This document shows, piece by piece, positions 8,801-15,743 of a stretch of DNA of 64,000 nt. Where the stretch lies: positions 1-64,000 of the forward strand of contig CAWALL010000013.1 of assembly GCA_963782885.1 (NCBI GenBank), read 5' to 3'. Below the pieces are notes generated by a model that was given only the letters and a program-made list of their open reading frames with translations, had not been told where the DNA came from and did no database searches. How positions within the stretch are numbered: position 1 is the first letter of the stretch; the number at the start of each line of letters is the position of its first letter. The position numbers were made by a program, and so were the translations under genes. The DNA comes from DATAOG01 sp963782885 (GTDB lineage Bacteria; Pseudomonadota; Alphaproteobacteria; Geminicoccales; Geminicoccaceae).

Positions 8801-9977
8801 GGCGGCGCGCCAGGTCCAGGCCGAGGTCGGCATGCAGCAGGCGCGGCTGCGCGACCGGCTGGCCGCCGCTGATGGTCGCTCGGCGACGCTCGAGCAGGAG
8901 CTGGCGCTCTGGTCGGAGCGCGCCCGGGCGGCCGAGGCGCGGCTCGAGGAGCTGGCGCTCCGCCGGCGCGAGCTCGCCGAGGAGCTGGCCGGCCTCGAGC
9001 AGCTGCCGGCGGCGCTCCGGCAGCAGCGGGCCGAGATCGCCGGCCGCCTCGCCGAGACCGAGGCACAGGCCGCGGCGCTCGCGGTCGAGATCGGCGCCGC
9101 CGAGGCGGCTTTGAGCGAGGGGCAGGCGGCGCTCGAGCGCGCCGAGGGCGCGCGCGTCGAGGCGCGCGAGGTCGCCGCCCGGCTCGAGGCGCGGCTCGAG
9201 CGCGCCGCCGCCGATGCCGCGGCCGCCGAGGCCGCGGTCCGGGCGCGCCTCGACGATCTGCCCGCGACCGGCCCCGAGCCGCCGCCGAACGCGGCCGAGC
9301 TCGCCGACCTGGAGGCCGAGCTCGCACGTCTGGGCGCGGCGCGCGAGCGCCTCGGGCCGGTCAATCTGCGGGCGATCGACGAAGCGCAGGAGCTGGCGCT
9401 CCGGATCGAGACCCTGCGCGCCGAGCAGGCCGAGCTGACGGGCGCGATCGAGCGCCTCAGGCGGGCGATCGCGACGCTCAACCGGGAGGGCCGCGAGCGC
9501 CTGCGCGCCGCGTTCGCCAAGGTCGAGACCCATTTCGAGGCGCTGTTCACGCGCCTGTTCGGCGGCGGCCGGGCCCGGCTCGAGCTGACCGATCTGGAAG
9601 ATCCGCTCGCCGCCGGGCTCGAGCTGGCCGCGAGCCCGCCCGGCAAGAAGCTGCAGTCGGTTTCGCTGCTCTCCGGGGGCGAGAAGGCGTTGACCGCGCT
9701 GGCGCTGATCTTCGCCGTGTTCCTCACCAAGCCCGCCCCGCTCTGCGTGCTGGACGAGGTCGACGCGCCGCTCGACGATGCCAACGTCGACCGTCTGATG
9801 GCGCTGCTCGAGGAGCTCGCGCTCGGCACCCGGACGCGCTTCATGGTGATCACCCATCACCCGCTGACCATGGCCCGGATGCACCGGCTGTACGGGGTGA
9901 CGATGGCCGAGCGCGGCATCTCGCAGCTGGTCTCGGTCGATCTGACCAGCGCGGTCGAGCTGCGCGCGACCGCCTGA
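5880..9977 (+). CDS. smc: Chromosome segregation protein SMC, unusually long coiled-coil arms
   Basis: Structural-maintenance-of-chromosomes ATPase that compacts and organises the nucleoid. The N-terminal head has Walker A (GPNGCGKSNLIDALRW). Very Ala/Glu/Arg-rich coiled coil runs about residues 170-605, a hinge about 610-735 (DRAGVIDAIRVDEGCAEAL and PALARRLAQIGVVDAG, as in alphaproteobacterial SMCs), and a second coil about 735-1155. The C-terminal head has the signature SLLSGGEKALTALALIF and Walker B LCVLDEVDAPLDDANV. At 1365 residues it is about 200 longer than the usual 1150-1190, shared about equally between the arms. GTG at 5880 is used here; TTG at 5898 (MQITRLRLAGFKSF) gives the classic family N-terminus and may be the true start. 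Neither has a strong ribosome site. A 7-codon ATG-led reading frame (5870-5893) overlaps the start. Confidence 0.96.
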   Translation: MPRAEPLQITRLRLAGFKSFVHPTELAIEPGLTGIVGPNGCGKSNLIDALRWVMGETSARGLRGGEMDDVIFAGTGARPAFDLAEVGLRMQAPEVALPGLGEEGELDLSRRIGRGVGSVFRVNGKELRGRDIQLLFADAASGARSAAIVSQGQIGALVEAKPADRRRLLEEAAGIGGLQARRHEAELKLQAADANLVRVQDLLLALEEQERGLVKQARQAERYRKLSAGYREVEAALLVGRWRLARAELTTAEATLRDGRDSASGEAERLGAARRQFEQASQSLAALRSREAELRTEQARQSERLSVVDDQAARLDATRTRLAERDRQTVQDLAHGQAALADARITGERLAAERQSLAETIAQHRRDLEQATSAATGAADAARAADAELRQAMALVAEAEARRQQLADRRAEAVREQRTAGDAEHELRARRAALAGPGAADDEAGALEALEAELGRAARGEATAIAALEAADRRQEAARASLQAASERLRELRERRRTVEAREQQLGDQRARLAELDQRRERLVLRLEEADARAEAGRRRRAALDLSALEQELAAAEQALRAAGSEVEAADAELAAANATRDDGEAQLQARRAGLERLQAEAAALAELAGPDSDRAGVIDAIRVDEGCAEALAAALGDDLTASLEPAAASHWRSEVGSAGKGPALPAGCQALAEIVEAPPALARRLAQIGVVDAGAGDALQPALAQGQRLVSRDGGLWRWDGLVRRPEAKAGAAARLRQAARRRELGALLADQRALLEGAGQAARAAAAEAAAATGRARAAAEAEVEARSAALHRREAVLQRRAEVAALDAELNALLKERSALETERAEVEALRQAVLGQLRTLAADAGPAPETGALAAELDAAAAAEAGAADQDRQVQAAQAEARSALAAARAGLAGARDALEQQRTASQSRAAAVRERELERARLDAELVRLEQGRAGHAAALTTLAAALEAAAAGLEAARARLAEAEHADVAARQVQAEVGMQQARLRDRLAAADGRSATLEQELALWSERARAAEARLEELALRRRELAEELAGLEQLPAALRQQRAEIAGRLAETEAQAAALAVEIGAAEAALSEGQAALERAEGARVEAREVAARLEARLERAAADAAAAEAAVRARLDDLPATGPEPPPNAAELADLEAELARLGAARERLGPVNLRAIDEAQELALRIETLRAEQAELTGAIERLRRAIATLNREGRERLRAAFAKVETHFEALFTRLFGGGRARLELTDLEDPLAAGLELAASPPGKKLQSVSLLSGGEKALTALALIFAVFLTKPAPLCVLDEVDAPLDDANVDRLMALLEELALGTRTRFMVITHHPLTMARMHRLYGVTMAERGISQLVSVDLTSAVELRATA

Positions 9978-10123
9978 GCCCGGCCGGCGTGGCACAGAAC
10001 CCATGCTCACGGATTTTTTAGGAAGCAGGGACTAGGGGAGCGGAACGCCGGACCGTCCAGATTCATTATCCCGTTCTGGAGTTGGCCAATCGCCGCAAGT
10101 GTCGCACCGTGAAGGAGTGGAGC

Positions 10124-10450
10124 ATGCTCCCGCAGGACGAGACCAAATCCGTCTTCAGCCAACCGAAAGCCGCCCCGGCGAAAGGTGCCAAGGGGGCGAC
10201 CAAGACCGCCACGACCCCGACCATCCCGACCGAGGCCACGGGGACCAAGCCCACCGGGACCAAATCGAGCCCGCGCGCGGCCCCCCGCAAGGCCCGCGGT
10301 GCGCAGCTGAGCGACGAGCTGCAGCAGCGCATCCAGCAGCGCGCCTACGAGCTCTGGGAGCACGAGGGCCGGCCGCAGGGGCGCGAGGATGCCCACTGGG
10401 AGCAGGCCGAGCGCGAGATCACCGGCCGCAGCGCCGGCGGGCGGGCGTAA
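10124..10450 (+). CDS. DUF2934 domain protein
   Basis: A 108-residue soluble protein. The first half is low-complexity and basic (Lys/Thr/Pro/Ala-rich, many KxT and PT steps), resembling a disordered DNA- or RNA-binding tail. The C-terminal part, LQQRIQQRAYELWEHEGRPQ followed by GREDAHWEQAEREI, is the DUF2934 motif. The ATG at 10124 is preceded by GAAGGAG at a good distance; a TTG start 42 bases upstream is less likely. Function is unknown. No operon partner is obvious; the atp operon has its own promoter downstream. Confidence 0.8.
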   Translation: MLPQDETKSVFSQPKAAPAKGAKGATKTATTPTIPTEATGTKPTGTKSSPRAAPRKARGAQLSDELQQRIQQRAYELWEHEGRPQGREDAHWEQAEREITGRSAGGRA

Positions 10451-10595
10451 GTCCGCCGCTCATCGACCGGCGCGGCCTCGGGGTGGCCCGGTTGGCACTC
10501 GCCTCCGGGTCACCCGGCGGCCCGAGCAGCCGCGGCGTTCACGCGAGGTCGGCGCACGGCCTCGAGCCTCGTCCTTAAGTGGGTCCGTGCCCAGC

Positions 10596-10623
10596 TTGAC
10601 AGGCGCGGCGGGCGACCTATTGT
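10596..10623 (+). promoter_or_regulatory. Sigma-70-type promoter of the F0 ATP synthase operon
   Basis: TTGACA (10596-10601), a 16-bp spacer and TATTGT (10618-10623), 66 bp before the atpI start. The -35 is a consensus match and the -10 a fair one, in an otherwise GC-saturated region. It is the only good promoter candidate in the 238-bp gap before the operon. Confidence 0.65.
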
Positions 10624-10688
10624 GGCGCCGCTTCGAGCCCGCGCGGGCGTTTCCGTGGCGGGCTCGGGACCAGCCGGGCGGTGGACCG

Positions 10689-11021
10689 ATGGTGCGCAAG
10701 AACGGCTCGCCGGAGCTCAAGGAGTTCGACGAGCGGGTCCGCCAGCTGCGGGTCGATGCCGGCCTGGCTCGGGACGAACGTGAGGGGAAGCGCAACTCGC
10801 CGGCGCTGATCGGCGGCGCGGCTGTGCAGGTCGGGATCGAGCTGGTCGCCGGCGTGATCGGCGGGGCTCTGCTGGGCTATGGCCTCGACCGGTGGCTCGG
10901 GACCTGGCCGATCCTGTTCCTGGTGCTGTTCTTCATGGGCGCGGCCGCCGGGATGCTGAACGCCTACCGGTACCTGCGCAAGATCAGCGAGGTGCCCGAG
11001 GAGCGAACGAGAGACCGGTAA
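10689..11021 (+). CDS. atpI: F0F1 ATP synthase assembly protein AtpI (AtpZ/AtpI family)
   Basis: A 110-residue protein with a charged cytoplasmic N-terminus (about 40 residues, rich in Lys/Glu/Arg) and two transmembrane helices (GIELVAGVIGGALLGYGLDR and WPILFLVLFFMGAAAGMLNAYRY). AtpI helps assemble the c-ring and is not part of the final enzyme. It is first in the F0 operon, 50 bp before atpB. The ATG at 10689 is chosen because it is the first start after the promoter and gives the usual family length. Confidence 0.9.
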   Translation: MVRKNGSPELKEFDERVRQLRVDAGLARDEREGKRNSPALIGGAAVQVGIELVAGVIGGALLGYGLDRWLGTWPILFLVLFFMGAAAGMLNAYRYLRKISEVPEERTRDR

Positions 11022-11071
11022 GCCCGGGCACCGTCGAGGGGCCGAAACCGGACGAGGGGGACGACGGGTCG

Positions 11072-11797
11072 GTGGAAGAGAATCCGCTCGCGCAGTTCGA
11101 GATCCACGACATCCTGCCGATCACGGTCGGCGGGGTCGATCTCTCCTTCACCAACTCGGCGCTCTGGATGGCGATCGCCGTGGCCCTGGTCTATGCCCTC
11201 GTCATGCTCGGCGCCCGCCACGGCAGCATGGTGCCGGGCCGCCTGCAGGCCCTGATCGAGCTCAGCTACGAATTCATCGGCGACATGGTGGGCTCCACCG
11301 TCGGCAAGGAAGGTCGTCGCTATTTCCCGTTCTTCTTCACGCTGTTCATGTTCGTCCTGTTCGGCAACACGCTCGGCCTGATCCCCGGCGGCTTCACCTA
11401 CACGAGCCATATCGTCGTCACCTTCTCGATGGCGATCTTCGTGCTGTGCGCGGTGACCGTGATCGGCATCGTGCGCCACGGCTGGCACTTCTTCAGTCTG
11501 TTCGCGCCCGGCGGCTGCCCGATCTACGTGATGCCGCTCCTGATCCCGATCGAGCTTCTGTCCTACGCGATGCGACCGGTCAGCCTGTCGCTGCGCCTGG
11601 CGATCAACATGACCGCGGGGCACATCATGCTCGCGACCTTCTCGGGCTTCATCATCGCGCTTGGCATCTTCGGCTTCCTGCCGCTGGCGCTGACGGTGGC
11701 GCTGTTCGGGCTCGAGCTCGCGATCGCCTTCCTCCAGGCATATGTGTTCACGGTCCTGAGCTGCATCTATCTGCAGGACACGGTTCACCTGCATTGA
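11072..11797 (+). CDS. atpB: F0F1 ATP synthase subunit a
   Basis: Proton-channel subunit a of F0, 241 residues with 5-6 membrane helices. Landmarks are NPLAQFEIHDILPI at the N-terminus, FGNTLGLIPGGF, and LSLRLAINMTAGHIML, which contains the essential arginine (SLRLAINM) that faces the c-ring carboxylate. The C-terminus AFLQAYVFTVLSCIYLQD is also typical. The GTG at 11072 is preceded by GACGAGGGGG. An open frame runs upstream through the end of atpI, but those residues do not resemble the family. Confidence 0.97.
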   Translation: MEENPLAQFEIHDILPITVGGVDLSFTNSALWMAIAVALVYALVMLGARHGSMVPGRLQALIELSYEFIGDMVGSTVGKEGRRYFPFFFTLFMFVLFGNTLGLIPGGFTYTSHIVVTFSMAIFVLCAVTVIGIVRHGWHFFSLFAPGGCPIYVMPLLIPIELLSYAMRPVSLSLRLAINMTAGHIMLATFSGFIIALGIFGFLPLALTVALFGLELAIAFLQAYVFTVLSCIYLQDTVHLH

Positions 11798-11854
11798 GCC
11801 GCCGGCCGGGAGCGACCCTCAAACGCTGCGCTGACGACAATCATGGAGCAACTC

Positions 11855-12079
11855 ATGGACGCAGAAGCTGCCAGACTGATCGGTGCTGGTCTCGCCGCCA
11901 TTGGCCTGGGCGGGGTCGGTGTGGGCATCGGCAACGTGTTCGCGACCACGATCGCGACCATCGGTCGTAATCCTTCGATCCAGAGCCGGGTCGCGGCGCT
12001 GATGTGGATCGGCTTCGCGCTGGTCGAGGCGATCGGCCTGTATGCGCTGCTGGTCGCGTTCATCGTGCTGTTCGGCTAA
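11855..12079 (+). CDS. atpE: F0F1 ATP synthase subunit c (proteolipid)
   Basis: The c-ring proteolipid, 74 residues from MDAEAARLIGAGLAAI. It forms a hairpin of two helices with the glycine-rich first helix (GLAAIGLGGVGVGIGNVF), the polar loop GRNPSIQ and the proton-carrying glutamate in ALVEAIGLYALL. The second of two nearby ATGs is preferred because GGAG lies 6 bases upstream of it and the resulting start matches other alphaproteobacteria; the ATG at 11843 would add four residues. It has a proton-type, not sodium-type, helix. Confidence 0.97.
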   Translation: MDAEAARLIGAGLAAIGLGGVGVGIGNVFATTIATIGRNPSIQSRVAALMWIGFALVEAIGLYALLVAFIVLFG

Positions 12080-12111
12080 CCGCCGCCCGCGCCCGACTGG
12101 GATCGAGACCG

Positions 12112-12603
12112 GTGCCGCAGATCGATACGGCCACCTTCGCGAGCCAGATCTTCTGGCTGGCGGTGGCGTTCGTGACCCTCTACTACCTGCTCAGCCGGCG
12201 GGCGCTGCCGCGGCTGATCGAGGTTCTGGAGGCGCGCCAGGACCGGATCGCCGCCGACCTCGACGAGGCGGAGCGTCTGCGCCGCGAGGCCGAGGCGGCG
12301 CTCGCGAGCTACGAGGCGGTGATCGCCAAGGCGCAGGATGACGCGCACGCGCTGCTGGCCGAGACCCAGACCCGTCTCCAGGCCGAGACCGCCAAGCGGC
12401 AGGCCGAGCTCGAAGCGCGGCTCGCCGAGCAGCTCGGCGAGGCCGAAGCCCGGATCGCCGAGGCCCGGCAGAGCGCGCTCAAGGAGCTCGAGGAGGCCGC
12501 GGTCACGGTCGCGCAGAGCGCGGCCGAGCACTTGGCCGGCATCAAGGTCGCGAAGAAGACCGCACAGTCGGCGCTGCGCGGCGTGCTCGAGGAGGTCTCG
12601 TGA
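12112..12603 (+). CDS. atpF': F0F1 ATP synthase subunit b' (second b-type stator)
   Basis: A 163-residue b-type peripheral stalk subunit: one N-terminal membrane helix (FASQIFWLAVAFVTLYYLL) followed by a long Ala/Glu/Arg-rich helix that would dimerise with the other b subunit. Having two different b subunits (b and b') is normal for Alphaproteobacteria and photosynthetic bacteria. It starts with GTG 32 bp after atpE and its stop overlaps the atpF start (TGATG). Confidence 0.93.
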   Translation: MPQIDTATFASQIFWLAVAFVTLYYLLSRRALPRLIEVLEARQDRIAADLDEAERLRREAEAALASYEAVIAKAQDDAHALLAETQTRLQAETAKRQAELEARLAEQLGEAEARIAEARQSALKELEEAAVTVAQSAAEHLAGIKVAKKTAQSALRGVLEEVS

Positions 12604-13079
12604 TGCTGCACTGGCTGCTCGAGGTCATCGCGCTCGTGATCCTGATCGTGCTGATCTTCCGGCCGCTGAGCCGGACCGTGGTCGGCGCTCTCGACGGCCA
12701 TGCGGCCAAGGTCCGGGCCGAGCTCGATGGCGCCAAGCGTCTGCGCGAGGAGGCCCAGAGCCTGCTCGCCAACTATCAGCGCCAGCGGGTCAGCGGCGAG
12801 GACCAGGCGCGCTCGATCGTCGAGCACGCCCGGGTCGAGACCGAGCGCCAGGTCGAGCGCCACCGCGCCGAGCTCGAGGCGAGCCTGAAGCGCCGGACCG
12901 AGCAGGTCATCGGCCGGATCGCCCAGGAGGAAGCGCGCGCGGTGCAGGAGCTGCGCGCCTATACCGCGACGCTCGCGATCCGGACCACCGAGCGCCTGCT
13001 GCGGGAGCGGGTCGACGGCCCGCACGCGCAAGCGATGCTGGACGGCGCGATCGAGCAGCTCGGCCGCAAGCTCAGCTGA
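12603..13079 (+). CDS. atpF: F0F1 ATP synthase subunit b
   Basis: A 158-residue peripheral stalk subunit with an N-terminal membrane helix (LEVIALVILIVLIFRPL) and a long charged helix (EEAQSLLANYQRQ, ERHRAELEASLKRRTEQV). The ATG overlaps the atpF' stop in TGATG, a sign of coupled translation. It ends the F0 operon; the F1 genes are not nearby, in line with the usual split of F0 and F1 loci in Alphaproteobacteria. Confidence 0.93.
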   Translation: MLHWLLEVIALVILIVLIFRPLSRTVVGALDGHAAKVRAELDGAKRLREEAQSLLANYQRQRVSGEDQARSIVEHARVETERQVERHRAELEASLKRRTEQVIGRIAQEEARAVQELRAYTATLAIRTTERLLRERVDGPHAQAMLDGAIEQLGRKLS

Positions 13080-13111
13080 GTTCGAGACGGCGGGTCGGCG
13101 CCCGCCCGGCG

Positions 13112-13806
13112 ATGCTCAAGCTGCACCAGTTCCCACGGGTCTGGGGCGGAACATCAGCCCCTTCACCTTCAAGCTCGAGACTTGGCTGAAGATCGCCGGC
13201 CTGCCCTACGAGGTGGTGCCGACCCTCAACCCCGGGCCCGCGCCGAAGGGCAAGCTGCCGTTCATCGAGGACGAGGACGGCACGCGGGTCGGCGACAGCA
13301 GCCTGATCATCGAGCATCTCGCGCGGACCCGGGCCTCGATCTCGACGCCGGTCTGAGCGCGGCGGAGCGCGCCCAGGTGCTGGCCCTGCAGCGCCTGTTC
13401 GAGGATCACTTCTACTTCATCGGTCTCTGGAGCCGCTGGATCGATCCGGCGGGCCGGCGGATGACCGCGCCGGCGCTGTTCGGCTCCCTGCCACCGCGTG
13501 CCCGCCAGCTCGCGCCGGCGCTGGTGCGCCGCAAAATGAGACGCGATCTGATCGGCCAGGGGCTCGGCCGGCACAGCCAGGCCGAGCAGTACCGCGATGG
13601 CCGGGGCCGATCTGGCGGCGGTCGCGGCGCTGCTCGGCGACCGGGCGTTCTTCTTCGCCGACCGGCCGACCACGACCGACGCGATCGCCTACGGCTTTCT
13701 CGCCAATCTGCTGCTGGTCCCCGTCGAGACCGAGCTCAAGCGGATCGGCCAGGGTTTTCCGAACCTGGTCGCCTGGTGCGCCGCCATGGACCGCCGCTTC
13801 GCCTGA
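13112..13806 (+). pseudogene. Glutathione S-transferase family gene broken by three frameshifts
   Basis: The segments read as one GST-like protein only if the frame is changed three times. MLKLHQFPRVWG starts at 13112. NISPFTFKLETWLKIAGLPY with KLPFIEDEDG and SSLIIEHL reads in a second frame from about 13150. LDLDAGLSAAERAQVLALQR with LFEDHFYFIGLWSRWI reads in a third from about 13320. MAGADLAAVAALLGDRAFFF with FPNLVAWCAAMDRRF reads in another from about 13597. The order follows a typical thioredoxin-fold N-terminal domain and helical C-terminal domain, similar to the Tom37/metaxin-like GSTs. Single-base indels explain each step. Either the gene is dead or this stretch is poorly assembled. 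Confidence 0.8.
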
Positions 13807-13811
13807 GCGTT

Positions 13812-13838
13812 CCGGGCGCGGCGGAGGGTCGCGCCCGG
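13812..13838 (+). terminator. Strong hairpin after the GST pseudogene
   Basis: CCGGGCGCG and CGCGCCCGG form a perfect 9-bp all-GC stem around a 9-base loop. It begins 5 bases after the last GST stop. There is no T tract, so it may act as a Rho-independent-like stem or as a transcript-end stabiliser for the atp/GST direction. Confidence 0.5.
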
Positions 13839-13926
13839 GCACGAAACCATCCGCGCGCCCGGCTCGTTGATAACCGGTCTTGGGGCGCGAATGCGCTCCG
13901 ATCCCATCAGCACTGGAGATTTGACC

Positions 13927-14496
13927 ATGCCCCATGACCTGAGCGGCAAGAAGATCGCCATTCTGGCGACCGACGGCTTCGAGCAGTCGGAGCTCACCGA
14001 GCCCAAGCGGGCGCTCGAGCAGGCCGGCGCCACGACCCACGTGATCGCGCCCAAGAGCGGCAGGATCCGGGGCTGGCAGCACACCGAGTGGGGTGACGAG
14101 GTGCCGGTCGACCGGGCCCTCGAGGAGGCGGACCCCGGCGACTATGACGCGCTGGTCCTGCCCGGTGGCCAGATGAACCCGGACAAGCTCCGCCTGGAGC
14201 CCGAGGCGGTCGAATTCGCGCGCGCGTTCTTCGCGGCCGGCAAGCCGGTCGGCGCCATTTGCCACGGGCCGTGGCTCCTGGTCGAGGCCGACGTGGTCCG
14301 CGGCCGCACGGTGACCTCCTGGCCGTCGATCCGGACCGATCTAAAGAACGCCGGCGCCAACTGGGTGGACCGCGAGGTGGTGGTCGACAATGGCCTGGTC
14401 ACGAGCCGCAAGCCCGACGACATCCCGGCGTTCAACGCCAAGATCATCGAGGAGTTCGCCGAGGGCCGCCACGAGGCCCAGCGGCGCAGCGCCTGA
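13927..14496 (+). CDS. PfpI/DJ-1 superfamily protein (type 1 glutamine amidotransferase-like)
   Basis: A 189-residue cytoplasmic protein with the PfpI/YhbO fold, a family that includes stress-linked proteases and glyoxalase/deglycase-type enzymes. The N-terminal strand is KKIAILATDGFEQSEL, where the Glu is the conserved acid of the family. The nucleophile elbow AICHGPWLLVEA carries the expected Cys-His pair. LVLPGGQMNPDKLR and the late VTSRKPDDIPAFN are also family blocks. The ATG at 13927 has GGAG upstream. It appears intact between two broken genes. Confidence 0.9.
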   Translation: MPHDLSGKKIAILATDGFEQSELTEPKRALEQAGATTHVIAPKSGRIRGWQHTEWGDEVPVDRALEEADPGDYDALVLPGGQMNPDKLRLEPEAVEFARAFFAAGKPVGAICHGPWLLVEADVVRGRTVTSWPSIRTDLKNAGANWVDREVVVDNGLVTSRKPDDIPAFNAKIIEEFAEGRHEAQRRSA

Positions 14497-14558
14497 GGGC
14501 TCCCTTCCCTGGCATGCCCGACGTTCTCGAACGGACGGGAGCCGCTCGAGACCCGGGC

Positions 14559-15512
14559 TCAGGCCAACTCGTCGAGCAGCGCCTTCGACTGCTTCAGATC
14601 GGCGGTCCCGAAACCCTCGGTGAACCAGGCATATACTGGCGCCAGCAACTCCTGTGCGGCGGCGCGCCTGCCCTGCCCGGCCCAGAGCCGGGCAAGGCTG
14701 ATCGCGGCGCGAAGCTCGAGGGGATTTCGCCCGCCGCTGCCGCGCAACCTCGAGCGCGCGCCGGTAACACGTCTCGGCGTCCGCCGCTGCTGCGCTCGCG
14801 TCTTGCGCCAGCAGCAGGTCGCCCCGCAGCCAGTAGAGCTCGGATTCGTAGAACCCCTCGCCGGTCTTGGCCGCCAGTGCCAACCCCTGGGTCAGCGCGC
14901 CCAGCCCTGGCTCCAGGTCGCGCGCGGCGCCGTACGCCTCGGCGAGCAGGGTCAGATCGAAGAGCCGGTTGATTTCGGCGCCGATCGAGCGGCGCGTCTC
15001 GATGCCCTGCTGGATGCGCGCGACTCCCTGCTCCGGCTGCCCCCGATCGGCCATCGCCCGGCCATGAACGATCGTGCCCAATGCCAGATGCTGCGAGCAC
15101 GCCGTCGCCCATGAACTTGGCGACGTGGCCCTCGAAGCGAGCGACCTCGCCCGCGACTGCGTTCTGGTAGCGGGTGATCACGTCGCGCATTGCCTCGGGA
15201 TCGAGCTCGCCGGACAGCGCGGTCGAGCCGACCAGGTCACAGAACAGCACGGTCAGCTGCCGCCGCTCCGCCTCGCGCGGCGCCATCGCCCTCGCCGGCG
15301 CGACCAGCGGGGCGACCGGCATGGCCGCGGGCGCCCCGTTCGCGACTCTTCGATCGCTTCAGCAGCTTCTTGCGATGGCCGAGCAGCACGCCGAGCTTCT
15401 CGAGGTCCGCCTCGGTCAGCTCGGGCAGCACCTCGGCGTCGATCGCATGGTCCGCGAACGCTCCGGCATAGCGTTCCAGGCCCAACCCATGCAGCCAGGC
15501 GGTGACGTCCAA
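14559..15512 (-). pseudogene. SAM-domain / class III adenylate cyclase / AAA / TPR protein, internally deleted and frameshifted
   Basis: The remains of a large signalling protein read in several frames. First comes a SAM-like domain (VTAWLHGLGLERYAGAFADH, LTEADLEKLGVLLGHRKKLL). Next is the start of a class III cyclase domain (RRQLTVLFCDLVGSTALS through HVAKFMGDGVLA). The text then jumps directly to the C-terminal TPR region (ALGTIVHGRAMADRGQPEQG, TGEGFYESELYWLRGDLLLA, AQELLAPVYAWFTEGF). In intact homologues, usually over 1000 residues, the rest of the cyclase and a whole AAA ATPase domain lie between these. So a large internal deletion plus at least two frameshifts killed the gene. The likely original start is the TTG at 15512. 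Confidence 0.8.
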
Positions 15513-15743
15513 TGTCTTCCCCGAAGGGCCGATCACGAGCCCAACCCCAATGTCGCGCGCGCGCCTAGCACGACCGGAGAGCGCTAGGCGACAGCCTTGA
15601 TTTGACCGGCCAGACCTCATCTGCCGTTTCCGACCGAACCAGGCCCCGGACCGGTCGCGCGCGCGTTAATCCGGAGCCATCTTAAGGAATTATTAACCTC
15701 TTGATGTTAAGTGTTTGTTCGTCAAATAACGAGGTTAGTCCCG

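Noticed and set aside
5868..10010. A 1380-residue open frame on the minus strand opposite smc
   Set aside because: It is the antisense shadow of a very GC-rich coding region. Its translation is Gly/Arg/Leu-rich with no domain, whereas the plus strand has all SMC motifs.
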